Shown: positions 1-5,571 of the stretch, one piece after another | How the letters are laid out: the number at the start of each line of letters is the position of its first letter | Numbering within the stretch: the first letter of the stretch is position 1 | Source of the DNA: Actinomycetota bacterium | Lineage (GTDB): Bacteria; Actinomycetota; CADDZG01; WHSQ01 | Assembly: GCA_013695055.1 (NCBI GenBank) | Contig: JACDBF010000107.1 | Span: 1 to 7,245 of the forward strand | DNA: 7,245 bases | Reading direction: 5' to 3' | Translations under genes and position numbers: made by a program | Notes under the pieces: model-generated | The model's input: the letters and a program-made list of their open reading frames with translations, nothing else | Databases searched by the model: none | Told to the model about the DNA's origin: nothing

Positions 1-30
1 GTGACCCTGGAAAACAGGGGGGCCGGCAGG

Positions 31-38
31 GAGAGGAG
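31..38 (+). promoter_or_regulatory. Ribosome binding site of glyA
   Basis: GAGAGGAG lies 6 nt before the ATG at 45 and is a strong Shine-Dalgarno match, which fixes the glyA start. The 44 bases before glyA show no clear promoter. Two forward frames are open here and could be the tail of an upstream gene: one ends at TGA 46-48 (an ATGA overlap with the glyA start), the other at TAA 42-44. Neither tail is long enough to identify, so whether glyA is inside a longer operon cannot be settled. Confidence 0.8.
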
Positions 39-44
39 CTTTAA

Positions 45-1310
45 ATGAGCAATCCGGGTTGGGCCGACTGGGCGGCGGTCGAGAAAATCGATCCCGAAGC
101 AGCCGACGCGATACTCGCCGAGGTACACAGAGAGAACGCCAAGATAGAGCTTATTGCTTCCGAGAATTTCTCGTCGCCGGCCGTCCTTGCCGCTCTCGGA
201 ACTCCGTTGACCAACAAGTATGCCGAGGGCTACCCCGGCCGGCGCTACTACGGCGGATGTGAGCATGTCGACGTTGTCGAAAACCTCGCGATCGACCGGG
301 CCAAGGAGCTGTTTGGCGCCGAGCACGTCAACGTGCAGCCACATGCCGGCGCTCAGGCGAATGTCGCTGCGTACTTTGCGTTCCTAGAGCCCGGCGACAA
401 GATCATGGGCATGGAGCTTGCTCACGGCGGTCACCTCACCCACGGCTCGCCGGTGAGCTTTTCCGGCAAGCTCTTCGATGTCGTGTCTTACGGTGTGGCG
501 CGAAAGAGTGAGACGATCGATTACGATCACGTCGCGGCCGTCGCGCGCACAGAACGCCCCAAGCTACTTATCGCCGGTTACTCCGCTTATTCACGGATCT
601 GGGATTTCGCGCGCTTCAAAGCCATAGCCGAAGAGGTGGGGGCGCTCTTCTTGGTCGATGCAGCCCACTTCATAGGCTTGGTCGCAGGCGGCGCTCATCC
701 CAACCCCGTCGAGCACGCGGACATCGTCACCTGTACGACCCACAAGACCCTTCGGGGGCCGCGCGGCGCAATGATCATGTGCAAGCGGGAACACGCGAAG
801 GTAATCGACAAATCGGTCTTTCCCGGCTGGCAGGGTGGTCCGCTCATGCACTCGATAGCCGCAAAGGCCGTCGCTTTCAAAGAGGCTTCTACCGAGGACT
901 TCCGCACCTATTCCCACCAGACCGTGGCCAACGCGCGCGCCATGGCTACGACCTTCGAGGAGGAGGGGCTAAGGATCGTCTCGGGCGGCACCGATAATCA
1001 CCTGATGCTCGTCGACCTGCAGCCCATCGACATCACGGGCAAAGAGGCCGAGGCTCGGCTCGACGACGTCGGTATCACCGTGAACAAGAACGCCATTCCC
1101 TATGACCCCCAGAAGCCCTTCATCGCCTCCGGCATCAGGATAGGCACTCCGGCGATCACGACCTCGGGCATGAAGGAACAAGAGGCGACTCAAGTGGCAC
1201 GGATGATGGCGCTCTGCCTAAAGGATGATTCATCCGATGCGCAAGACGAGGTGCGCGCGGCCGTCAAGTCCCTCACCGAGCGTTTCAGGCCTTACCCGGA
1301 CTTCGCCTGA
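45..1310 (+). CDS. glyA: Serine hydroxymethyltransferase (PLP enzyme)
   Basis: Cytosolic PLP enzyme that interconverts serine and glycine while passing a one-carbon unit to tetrahydrofolate. The 421-residue length is normal for the bacterial enzyme. Visible family signatures are the YAEGYPGRRYYGG segment (residues 59-71), LAHGGHLTHGSPV (about 124-136), the PLP-contacting D205 and H208 in DAAH, and the Schiff-base lysine K234 in THKTLRGPRG. The positions run five ahead of the E. coli residues D200, H203 and K229. Further matches are the FPGWQGGPLMH stretch and, near the C terminus, TVNKNAIPYDP and SGIRIGTPA. Small deviations from the usual text, such as AHFIGLVA for AHxAGLVA and GPRGA for GPRGG, do not touch catalytic residues. 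The ATG at 45 has a good ribosome binding site. The next gene begins 3 nt after the stop. The assignment is secure; regulation is not visible. Confidence 0.97.
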   Translation: MSNPGWADWAAVEKIDPEAADAILAEVHRENAKIELIASENFSSPAVLAALGTPLTNKYAEGYPGRRYYGGCEHVDVVENLAIDRAKELFGAEHVNVQPHAGAQANVAAYFAFLEPGDKIMGMELAHGGHLTHGSPVSFSGKLFDVVSYGVARKSETIDYDHVAAVARTERPKLLIAGYSAYSRIWDFARFKAIAEEVGALFLVDAAHFIGLVAGGAHPNPVEHADIVTCTTHKTLRGPRGAMIMCKREHAKVIDKSVFPGWQGGPLMHSIAAKAVAFKEASTEDFRTYSHQTVANARAMATTFEEEGLRIVSGGTDNHLMLVDLQPIDITGKEAEARLDDVGITVNKNAIPYDPQKPFIASGIRIGTPAITTSGMKEQEATQVARMMALCLKDDSSDAQDEVRAAVKSLTERFRPYPDFA

Positions 1311-1313
1311 GCT

Positions 1314-2438
1314 ATGACGGCGCTTCCGTATTTGCTCGTCGGCGTATGTGCGTTCGCAATTACCTACTTGTCGACGCCGTTGGTGAGGCGGCTGTCGCTG
1401 CGCTTGGGCGTCATAGTTCAGCCGAGCGACCGCAAGGTTCACGCGCATCCCACCCCCACGCTGGGAGGAACGGCGATCTTCGTCGGCATAGTGGGAGCGG
1501 GCGCCATAGCGGCCTTTCTTCCGTATGGCGATTTCCGGGAGTTGTTTTCGAGCTCGTCTGAGCCTCTCGGCCTTGCGGCCGGAGGTCTCATCATCTTCAC
1601 GCTGGGCGTCGTGGACGACCTGCGGGATCTGCCGGCCCCCGTGAAGCTGGCGGGCCAAGTTTTCGCCGCCGGCGTCGTTTACCTGGCCGGCGTGCAGATG
1701 CAGTTCATCTTGCTTCCCCGCCAGGTCATAAGCCTCGGCCCCGACGTTTCGGTGCTGGTGACCGTTCTGTGGTTGGTGGCGATCGTCAACGCGGTGAACC
1801 TCGTGGACGGCCTGGACGGGCTGGCAGCGGGCATCGTCGCGATCGCGGCTTCGGCATTCTTCGTTTACACCTACCGGCTCGAGGCCGCCGACGTTTACGC
1901 CGTTCGCCCGATGGCTCCTTTGGTTGCGATCATCCTCGTCGGCGTGACGCTCGGATTTCTAAGGCACAACTTCCACCCGGCAAGCATCTTCATGGGCGAC
2001 TCCGGCGCGATGTTGCTGGGTCTGGCCCTCGGAGCGGCGACCGTTTCCGGAGTGGGCAGCGTGCAGTCAGAGCTGGGCGCTTCAACCTCGGCGGTCTTCC
2101 TCTCCTATTTTCCGCTGCTGATTCCCCTCGCCGTCCTGGCCCTGCCGATCATCGACGCGGTGCTCGCCATCGTCCGCCGGGCCCGGCATCTGCGCTCGGT
2201 GTTCAGGGCCGACAAGCAGCACATTCATCACCGGCTGATGGACATGGGCCACGGTCACCGCCAGGCGGTCATCGTCATGTACGTGTGGTCCGCCCTGGCC
2301 GCGGGAGCGGGCCTTGCCTTCAGCTTCTTGGACCGCAAAGATGTGATCTTTGCTCTGCCCATCGCCGTGGTGGCGATCGTGCTCTACACCCTTTTCCCGG
2401 TGCTGACGAGGCTGATCAACGAGCAAGGCGGCACCTAA
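1314..2438 (+). CDS. wecA: WecA/TagO-type undecaprenyl-phosphate GlcNAc-1-phosphate transferase
   Basis: Integral membrane enzyme of the MraY/WecA/TagO superfamily. By family, it moves a sugar-1-phosphate, usually GlcNAc-1-P from UDP-GlcNAc, onto a polyprenyl phosphate, the first step in making lipid-linked envelope polymers. The 374 residues form about ten or eleven hydrophobic segments. Diagnostic cytoplasmic motifs occur in order: DRKVH (39-43), VDDLRDL with D101, D102 and D105 (Mg2+/substrate), NAVNLVDGLDGLAAG (from N159, with D165 and D168), GDSG (228-231), and KQHIHHRL (301-308). The HIHHRL motif points to the WecA/TagO/Rfe branch and away from MraY of peptidoglycan synthesis. The exact polymer (arabinogalactan linker, teichoic acid, other glycan) cannot be told from sequence. 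The ATG lies 3 nt after the glyA stop with no convincing ribosome binding site, so translation is probably coupled to glyA. In actinobacteria this gene commonly sits just before the atp operon, as here. Confidence 0.92.
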   Translation: MTALPYLLVGVCAFAITYLSTPLVRRLSLRLGVIVQPSDRKVHAHPTPTLGGTAIFVGIVGAGAIAAFLPYGDFRELFSSSSEPLGLAAGGLIIFTLGVVDDLRDLPAPVKLAGQVFAAGVVYLAGVQMQFILLPRQVISLGPDVSVLVTVLWLVAIVNAVNLVDGLDGLAAGIVAIAASAFFVYTYRLEAADVYAVRPMAPLVAIILVGVTLGFLRHNFHPASIFMGDSGAMLLGLALGAATVSGVGSVQSELGASTSAVFLSYFPLLIPLAVLALPIIDAVLAIVRRARHLRSVFRADKQHIHHRLMDMGHGHRQAVIVMYVWSALAAGAGLAFSFLDRKDVIFALPIAVVAIVLYTLFPVLTRLINEQGGT

Positions 2439-2514
2439 GCGGAGCTTTCCTCGTTGGGCCCCACAGCGAGGCGCCGAGCGCTCGCAACCCGGGGAAGGTT
2501 GTCGCGGAAGGACT

Positions 2515-2532
2515 TTGTGAAAGAAATCACAA
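2515..2532. promoter_or_regulatory. CRP/GlxR-type operator palindrome
   Basis: The 18 bases TTGTGA-AAGAAA-TCACAA form a perfect 6-bp inverted repeat around a 6-base spacer. The core TGTGA-N6-TCACA is exactly the consensus bound by the CRP/FNR family, including enteric CRP, mycobacterial CRP and corynebacterial GlxR. It lies about 117 bases before the atpZ start and well after the wecA stop, so the ATP synthase operon is the likely target. The regulator is not encoded in the window. The effect (activation or repression) cannot be read directly: the centre is 24-25 bases before the candidate -10 box, nearer than the usual class II activator spacing. Confidence 0.72.
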
Positions 2533-2547
2533 GCGTCGTCCGTGAGT

Positions 2548-2553
2548 TAGGAT
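2548..2553 (+). promoter_or_regulatory. Candidate -10 box for the atp operon
   Basis: TAGGAT fits the TANNNT pattern of actinobacterial housekeeping promoters and would start transcription near 2560, leaving a leader of about 90 bases. The expected -35 position (about 2525-2530, AATCAC) is a poor match to TTGACA and lies inside the CRP-like operator, as in promoters that depend on or are blocked by a regulator. A single hexamer is weak evidence. Confidence 0.35.
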
Positions 2554-2648
2554 GGGCTCGTGCCAGACCCCCGACACGAGACTCGGTTCTCTTTGTCGCC
2601 GAGGAGATGGCCCCGGGGAGCAACGAGCTGTGGAGGCTGATCCTTTAG

Positions 2649-2894
2649 GTGACCGGACGAAGAGCTGGGCCGAGTAACTTCGGCCGCGAGGCGGGCGAAG
2701 GCTTTTCCGGCGCCTCGCGGGGACTTGCCCTTGCGTTTGGGTTCGCCCTCCCCGTGATCCTCTTGTGGTTGGGGGGACGGGCGGTAGACGGGGCGCTCGG
2801 ATCGGAGCCCTGGGCCCAGATCGTCGGAACGATCCTCGGCTGGGTGGTCGGTTTCTTCTACGTGTACTACGCGACGCAAAGGAGCGACGTTTGA
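2649..2894 (+). CDS. atpZ: AtpZ-like small membrane protein of the ATP synthase operon
   Basis: An 81-residue protein resembling the AtpZ / 'ATPase gene 1' family, found at the head of many atp operons. Family members are proposed to act with AtpI in Mg2+/Ca2+ supply or in ATP synthase assembly. Two hydrophobic helices are visible, about residues 25-43 and 56-75, joined by a short loop, GRAVDGALGSEPW, that holds the conserved Gly-Arg and Asp (G43, R44, D47) and the Trp typical of the family. The GTG at 2649 directly follows an in-frame TAG (2646-2648), so no earlier start exists in this frame. The best ribosome binding site, TGGAGG at 2631-2636, is 12 nt away, a long spacing that may mean modest translation. 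The 3' end overlaps the next gene by 4 nt. Confidence 0.78.
   Translation: MTGRRAGPSNFGREAGEGFSGASRGLALAFGFALPVILLWLGGRAVDGALGSEPWAQIVGTILGWVVGFFYVYYATQRSDV
2878..2884 (+). promoter_or_regulatory. Ribosome binding site fixing the TTG start of atpI
   Basis: AAAGGAG ends 6 nt before TTG 2891, whereas the first downstream ATG (2906) is 21 nt away. This favours the TTG start and the 4-nt TTGA overlap with the atpZ stop. Confidence 0.72.
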
Positions 2895-3328
2895 TCGAAC
2901 GCGAGATGGTCGGCCGCATGATCAGGCGCGGCGCCTATCTGGCTCCGCTGGTCATCGCGGGCGCCTGGCTGTTCGGCTCCTGGCACTGGGGGCTCTCGGC
3001 GGCCGTGGGCCTGAGCATGACGTTGTTCAACCTGTGGCTGTCGGCGCGGATCATCGGTGGAGTAGCAGAGACCAATCCTCAGTTGCTTCTTCCGGCCGGC
3101 TTGGCGGCCTTCGGCGTGGGCCTGGCGGCGCTGACGGGAATCGCTCTCGGCCTCCAGGCGCTGGATCTCGTGTCCTTTCCCGTAACCGGAATCGTGCTGG
3201 TCTCGAGCCACCTTCTCTTGGTCCTTTGGGAAGCGTCCGGGGCATACGCGCCCCCCGGCCCGCAGGGTGAGAGCGATCGTTCCAAGTTGCGCCCGTCTGC
3301 CAAGCTGCCCGCAAAGACAAGGAGCTAG
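2891..3328 (+). CDS. atpI: AtpI-like ATP synthase subunit I
   Basis: A 145-residue hydrophobic protein between atpZ and atpB, matching the AtpI (ATP synthase I chain) family by position, size and four-helix layout. AtpI is a membrane protein thought to help assemble the c-ring; it is not part of the finished catalytic complex. Likely membrane segments are residues 14-30, 34-55, 65-88 and 94-113. The C-terminal 30 or so residues are hydrophilic and rich in Pro, Lys and Arg, and probably lie in the cytoplasm. The reading frame is open further upstream to 2765, but that stretch lies over atpZ in another frame. The TTG at 2891 has a good ribosome binding site and overlaps the atpZ stop as TTGA, which suggests coupled translation. 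AtpI proteins diverge quickly, so the call leans on context. Confidence 0.78.
   Translation: MIEREMVGRMIRRGAYLAPLVIAGAWLFGSWHWGLSAAVGLSMTLFNLWLSARIIGGVAETNPQLLLPAGLAAFGVGLAALTGIALGLQALDLVSFPVTGIVLVSSHLLLVLWEASGAYAPPGPQGESDRSKLRPSAKLPAKTRS
3319..3324 (+). promoter_or_regulatory. Ribosome binding site fixing the GTG start of atpB
   Basis: AAGGAG lies 8 nt before GTG 3333. The same frame is open back to an ATG at 3267, but that start would overlap atpI by 62 bases and add about 22 Arg/Pro-rich residues not expected for subunit a. Confidence 0.75.
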
Positions 3329-3332
3329 ATTC

Positions 3333-4154
3333 GTGGAGCTGGATACAAACGAGCTGTTTTTCTGGGAGCCCATAGCGCTTTCGGGCACGCCGTTTGAAAT
3401 CAACCGAGTAGTGATGCTCATGTTCGTGGCGTCGCTTCTGTGCATGGCGTTCTTCGTGCTCGGAGCTCGGGCCAAGGGACTCGTGCCACGCGGGCTTCGC
3501 AACCTCGCCGAGACCGCTTACCTGTTCGTTCGCAACAACATTGCCGTCGACGTCATCGGTCCTGAAGGAGTCAAATACACCAACTATCTTGCGTCGTTGT
3601 TCTTTTTCATCTTCTTCGCGAACTTGCTCGAAATCGTTCCGGGGATCAACTTCCCGGTCACGTCGCGAATGGCGATCCCAGCGGCTCTCGCCCTGCTGTC
3701 GTACATCGTTTTCAATGTCGTGGGGATAGTGAAACAGGGGCCCGTGAACTATTTCAAGGGCACGCTGTTTCCGCCCGGAGTGCCCCTCATAATCAAGCCT
3801 CTCCTGGCGATCATCGAGCTTTTCTCGGTGTTCGTCATCCGGCCCCTGACGCTCGCCATTCGACTGCTCGCCAACATGATGGCGGGACACGTTCTGTTGA
3901 CGATTTTCTTCCTCTTTAGCGCGGAGTTTGTGAAGTTCGAGTTGTCGCTGCCTCTTGGGATCGTCACCGCCATCGTGGCGGCGGTGCTCATCGTCTTTGA
4001 GCTCTTGGTTATCAGCATTCAGGCGTACATCTTCACGATGCTTTCGGCCTTTTACATCTCTGAGGCGATCCACGGCCACGACGGAGGCGAAGACGACCAC
4101 GCGGAGGAAACCGAGCACACCACGCAGCACGAAACCGAAGGACTGGCAGCTTAA
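3333..4154 (+). CDS. atpB: ATP synthase Fo subunit a
   Basis: The 273-residue membrane subunit that forms the two proton half-channels next to the c-ring. The essential arginine is R177 in the text IRLLANMMAGH, equivalent to E. coli aR210, with N181 (equivalent to N214) nearby. The second conserved block FELLVISIQAYIF carries E223 and Q230. Residues H186 and E223 occupy the places of E. coli E219 and H245, the reciprocal arrangement known from mitochondria. Five or six hydrophobic segments are visible, the first about residues 22-45. After the last helix the protein continues with 27 residues (247-273) very rich in His, Asp and Glu, beyond where E. coli subunit a ends. Start GTG 3333 is chosen for its ribosome binding site and position 4 nt after the atpI stop. 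The identification is secure. Confidence 0.95.
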   Translation: MELDTNELFFWEPIALSGTPFEINRVVMLMFVASLLCMAFFVLGARAKGLVPRGLRNLAETAYLFVRNNIAVDVIGPEGVKYTNYLASLFFFIFFANLLEIVPGINFPVTSRMAIPAALALLSYIVFNVVGIVKQGPVNYFKGTLFPPGVPLIIKPLLAIIELFSVFVIRPLTLAIRLLANMMAGHVLLTIFFLFSAEFVKFELSLPLGIVTAIVAAVLIVFELLVISIQAYIFTMLSAFYISEAIHGHDGGEDDHAEETEHTTQHETEGLAA

Positions 4155-4175
4155 ACAAGCGAGACTGATCACATG

Positions 4176-4183
4176 AGGAGGAG
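4176..4183 (+). promoter_or_regulatory. Strong ribosome binding site of atpE
   Basis: AGGAGGAG precedes the ATG at 4187; its AGGAGG core leaves a 5-nt spacing. This is the strongest ribosome binding site in the operon, in keeping with the need for many c subunits per enzyme. The ATG at 4173 is upstream of it and in another frame. Confidence 0.75.
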
Positions 4184-4186
4184 TAC

Positions 4187-4447
4187 ATGGTGGATGGATT
4201 GCTGGTGCTGGCGCAAGAGTCCGGGGGCGTCACGGATGCCGGCCTCGAGGCCCTGGCGCATGGGCTGGTCTATGGGCTGGCCGCGATCGGCCCGGGCGTC
4301 GGCATCGGGTTGGTCTTCTCGAGCGCGATTGAAGCGATGGCCCGGCAGCCGGAGATGGCCGGACAAACGAGAACCACGATGTTCCTGGGCTTCGCGCTGA
4401 TCGAGGCGCTGGCGCTTATCGGCTTCGTGCTCTCCTTCATCATCTAG
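4187..4447 (+). CDS. atpE: ATP synthase Fo subunit c (proteolipid)
   Basis: An 86-residue hairpin of two membrane helices; many copies form the rotating c-ring. Helix 1 holds the glycine motif GPGVGIG (35-41), the polar loop has the invariant R53-Q54-P55, and helix 2 carries the proton-binding carboxylate E73 in LIEALALIG. The residue after E73 is Ala, and position 40, where Na+-binding rings often have Gln, is Ile, so the ring is predicted to be proton-coupled. The Pro at 36 inside the glycine motif is also seen in cyanobacterial and chloroplast rings. About 20 residues precede helix 1, a longer N terminus than the E. coli subunit has. Compared with mycobacterial c, the Tyr next to the drug-binding carboxylate and the helix-1 Asp are absent. 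The start has an excellent ribosome binding site. Confidence 0.96.
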   Translation: MVDGLLVLAQESGGVTDAGLEALAHGLVYGLAAIGPGVGIGLVFSSAIEAMARQPEMAGQTRTTMFLGFALIEALALIGFVLSFII

Positions 4448-4465
4448 ATCGAGCGAGGAGACAAG

Positions 4466-5035
4466 ATGGCACCAGACGCCAACCACATCACGCTCGCGCA
4501 GGAGCAAGCGCGCGAAGGAATCGACCTGATTCTTCCAGCCATCCCCGAGCTCATCTGGGGCGCGATCTGCTTCGCAGTTGTATTCGTCGTCCTCAGCAAG
4601 CTTGCCTTCCCCCGGCTGCGTGAGGGAGTCGAGAACCGGCAGCGCAAGATTCAGAGTGATCTCGAGGACGCCGAGAAGACAAAGCAGGACGCCGAGAAGA
4701 TGCGCGAGGACTACAAGAGCCAGCTGGGTGACGCTCGTTCAGAAGCAAATCGCATCATCGAGGATGCACGCTCGCAGGCAGAAGACGTTCGCAAGGACTT
4801 AATCGCTAAAGCCGAGAAAGACGCCGAAGGGATCGTGACGCGCGCTCAGGAGCAAATTCAGGCGGAGCGCAACCGAACGGTACAGGAGCTGCGCACGACG
4901 ATTGCGGACATGTCCATAGACCTTGCCGGAAAGGTGGTCGGTCGCTCTATCGACGGCGAAACCCAGCGCGACCTTGTCGATGCTTACATTGAGGAAGTCT
5001 CCGGCATGAGCGGCAATGGGAGAAGAACTGCCTGA
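4466..5035 (+). CDS. atpF: ATP synthase Fo subunit b (peripheral stalk)
   Basis: A 189-residue protein with one membrane helix (about residues 28-48, ending in FPRLRE) followed by a long charged helix (about 50-150) rich in Glu, Lys, Ala and Arg that forms the right-handed coiled coil of the peripheral stalk. It holds the a subunit to the F1 head through delta. The N-terminal 25 residues before the membrane helix are a modest extension over the E. coli form. A 15-bp direct repeat with a 21-bp period (about 4665-4679 and 4686-4700) encodes successive DAEK heptads and probably only reflects coiled-coil composition. The gene ends before any delta domain, so this is an unfused b. The ATG at 4466 is preceded by CGAGGAG with 5-nt spacing. 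The stop overlaps atpH by one base. Confidence 0.94.
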   Translation: MAPDANHITLAQEQAREGIDLILPAIPELIWGAICFAVVFVVLSKLAFPRLREGVENRQRKIQSDLEDAEKTKQDAEKMREDYKSQLGDARSEANRIIEDARSQAEDVRKDLIAKAEKDAEGIVTRAQEQIQAERNRTVQELRTTIADMSIDLAGKVVGRSIDGETQRDLVDAYIEEVSGMSGNGRRTA

Positions 5036-5571
5036 TGGCTTCCGACGCGCTCATCCATGGCTACGCGCAGGCGCTGTTCAGCGTGGTGCGTGCCGAAGAC
5101 GAGCTCGACCGCGTCGAAGACGAGCTTTATCGTTTCGGAAAGCTGCTCGAGTCCAATCACGAGCTCAAACAGGCTCTAGCGAACCAGTCGTTGGACAAGG
5201 ATCAGCGCGCCAAGGTTCTCGATGAGCTTCTTACGGACAAGGTCTCACCGCACACTCTCGGCTTGTTGAATTTCATCGTGGCTCAGGGGAGGGCCCGGCA
5301 GCTTCCTCAGATTCTCGGGGAGCTGAGCGCGCTCGCCGCCGAGGAGCGCGAGTCCGTGGTCGCGGAGGTCCGGTCGGCGGTTCCCCTGCAGAGAGAGCAG
5401 CACGAGCAGCTTGCCGCAGCTCTATCGAAGGCGACCGGCAAGAAGGTCGAGGTGAAGGCGATCGTCGACCCTTCTGTGATCGGAGGCGTTGTTGCCAAGG
5501 TCGGCGAGACGATCATCGATGGATCCTTGAGAAGACGTCTCGAACAACTCAGAGAACAGGTGAGGGGTTAA
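5035..5571 (+). CDS. atpH: ATP synthase F1 subunit delta
   Basis: A 178-residue protein, normal for delta/OSCP, linking the top of the alpha3-beta3 head to the b stalk. The N-terminal helical domain starts with the typical IHGYAQALFSVV text (about residues 6-17). The C-terminal region carries the family signature: VDPSVIGGVV (144-153) followed by GETIIDGSLRRRLEQL (from 157). It is a free-standing delta, unlike the b-delta fusion of mycobacteria. The ATG overlaps the atpF stop as TGATG, a one-base overlap that suggests translational coupling; a weak GGGAGAAG sits about 9 nt before the start. The stop directly abuts the atpA GTG. Confidence 0.95.
   Translation: MASDALIHGYAQALFSVVRAEDELDRVEDELYRFGKLLESNHELKQALANQSLDKDQRAKVLDELLTDKVSPHTLGLLNFIVAQGRARQLPQILGELSALAAEERESVVAEVRSAVPLQREQHEQLAAALSKATGKKVEVKAIVDPSVIGGVVAKVGETIIDGSLRRRLEQLREQVRG

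Larger units (their letters stand above)
2439..2648 (+). other. Intergenic region, probable atp operon leader and promoter
   Basis: This is the only long gap in the window (210 bases) and the natural place for the atp promoter. It contains the TTGTGA-N6-TCACAA palindrome and a TAGGAT box, each listed separately. Near its left end there is a weak imperfect stem-loop at 2449-2471 (CCTCG paired with CGAGG, inner TGG with CCA) and a 10-bp palindrome CGAGCGCTCG at 2475-2484. Neither is followed by a T run, so they are poor candidates for an intrinsic terminator of the glyA-wecA unit. A frame open from TTG 2454 to TAG 2646-2648 has no ribosome binding site, runs across the operator and resembles no protein I know, so it is not called as a gene. 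Confidence 0.6.

Noticed and set aside
1..48. Tail of an upstream gene overlapping the glyA start
   Set aside because: Two frames are open and the tails are only 13-15 residues, so neither a frame nor a product can be chosen.
2449..2484. Stem-loops after wecA as a transcription terminator
   Set aside because: The stems are short or imperfect and no T run follows, so an intrinsic terminator is not supported.
1769..2545. Second forward open frame (258 codons) overlapping wecA
   Set aside because: Gly/Arg/Pro-rich translation with no motif, while the wecA frame carries all family motifs across the same bases.
2454..2648. Possible small gene or leader peptide between wecA and atpZ
   Set aside because: It needs a TTG start without a ribosome binding site, crosses the CRP-like operator and the candidate promoter, and resembles nothing known. 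A 13-codon internal version from ATG 2607 has its purine stretch directly abutting the start.
3051..4172. Long antisense open frame (373 codons) opposite atpI and atpB
   Set aside because: It is the shadow of a high-GC coding strand: composition is dominated by Arg, Glu, His and Asp, no family is recognisable, and atpB on the other strand is certain.
4187..4447. Sodium-coupled c-ring
   Set aside because: Residues expected for Na+ coordination are missing: Ala follows E73 and position 40 is Ile.
4665..4700. 15-bp direct repeat in atpF
   Set aside because: The repeat encodes consecutive DAEK heptads in the coiled coil and is explained by protein composition; it is not a mobile or regulatory repeat.
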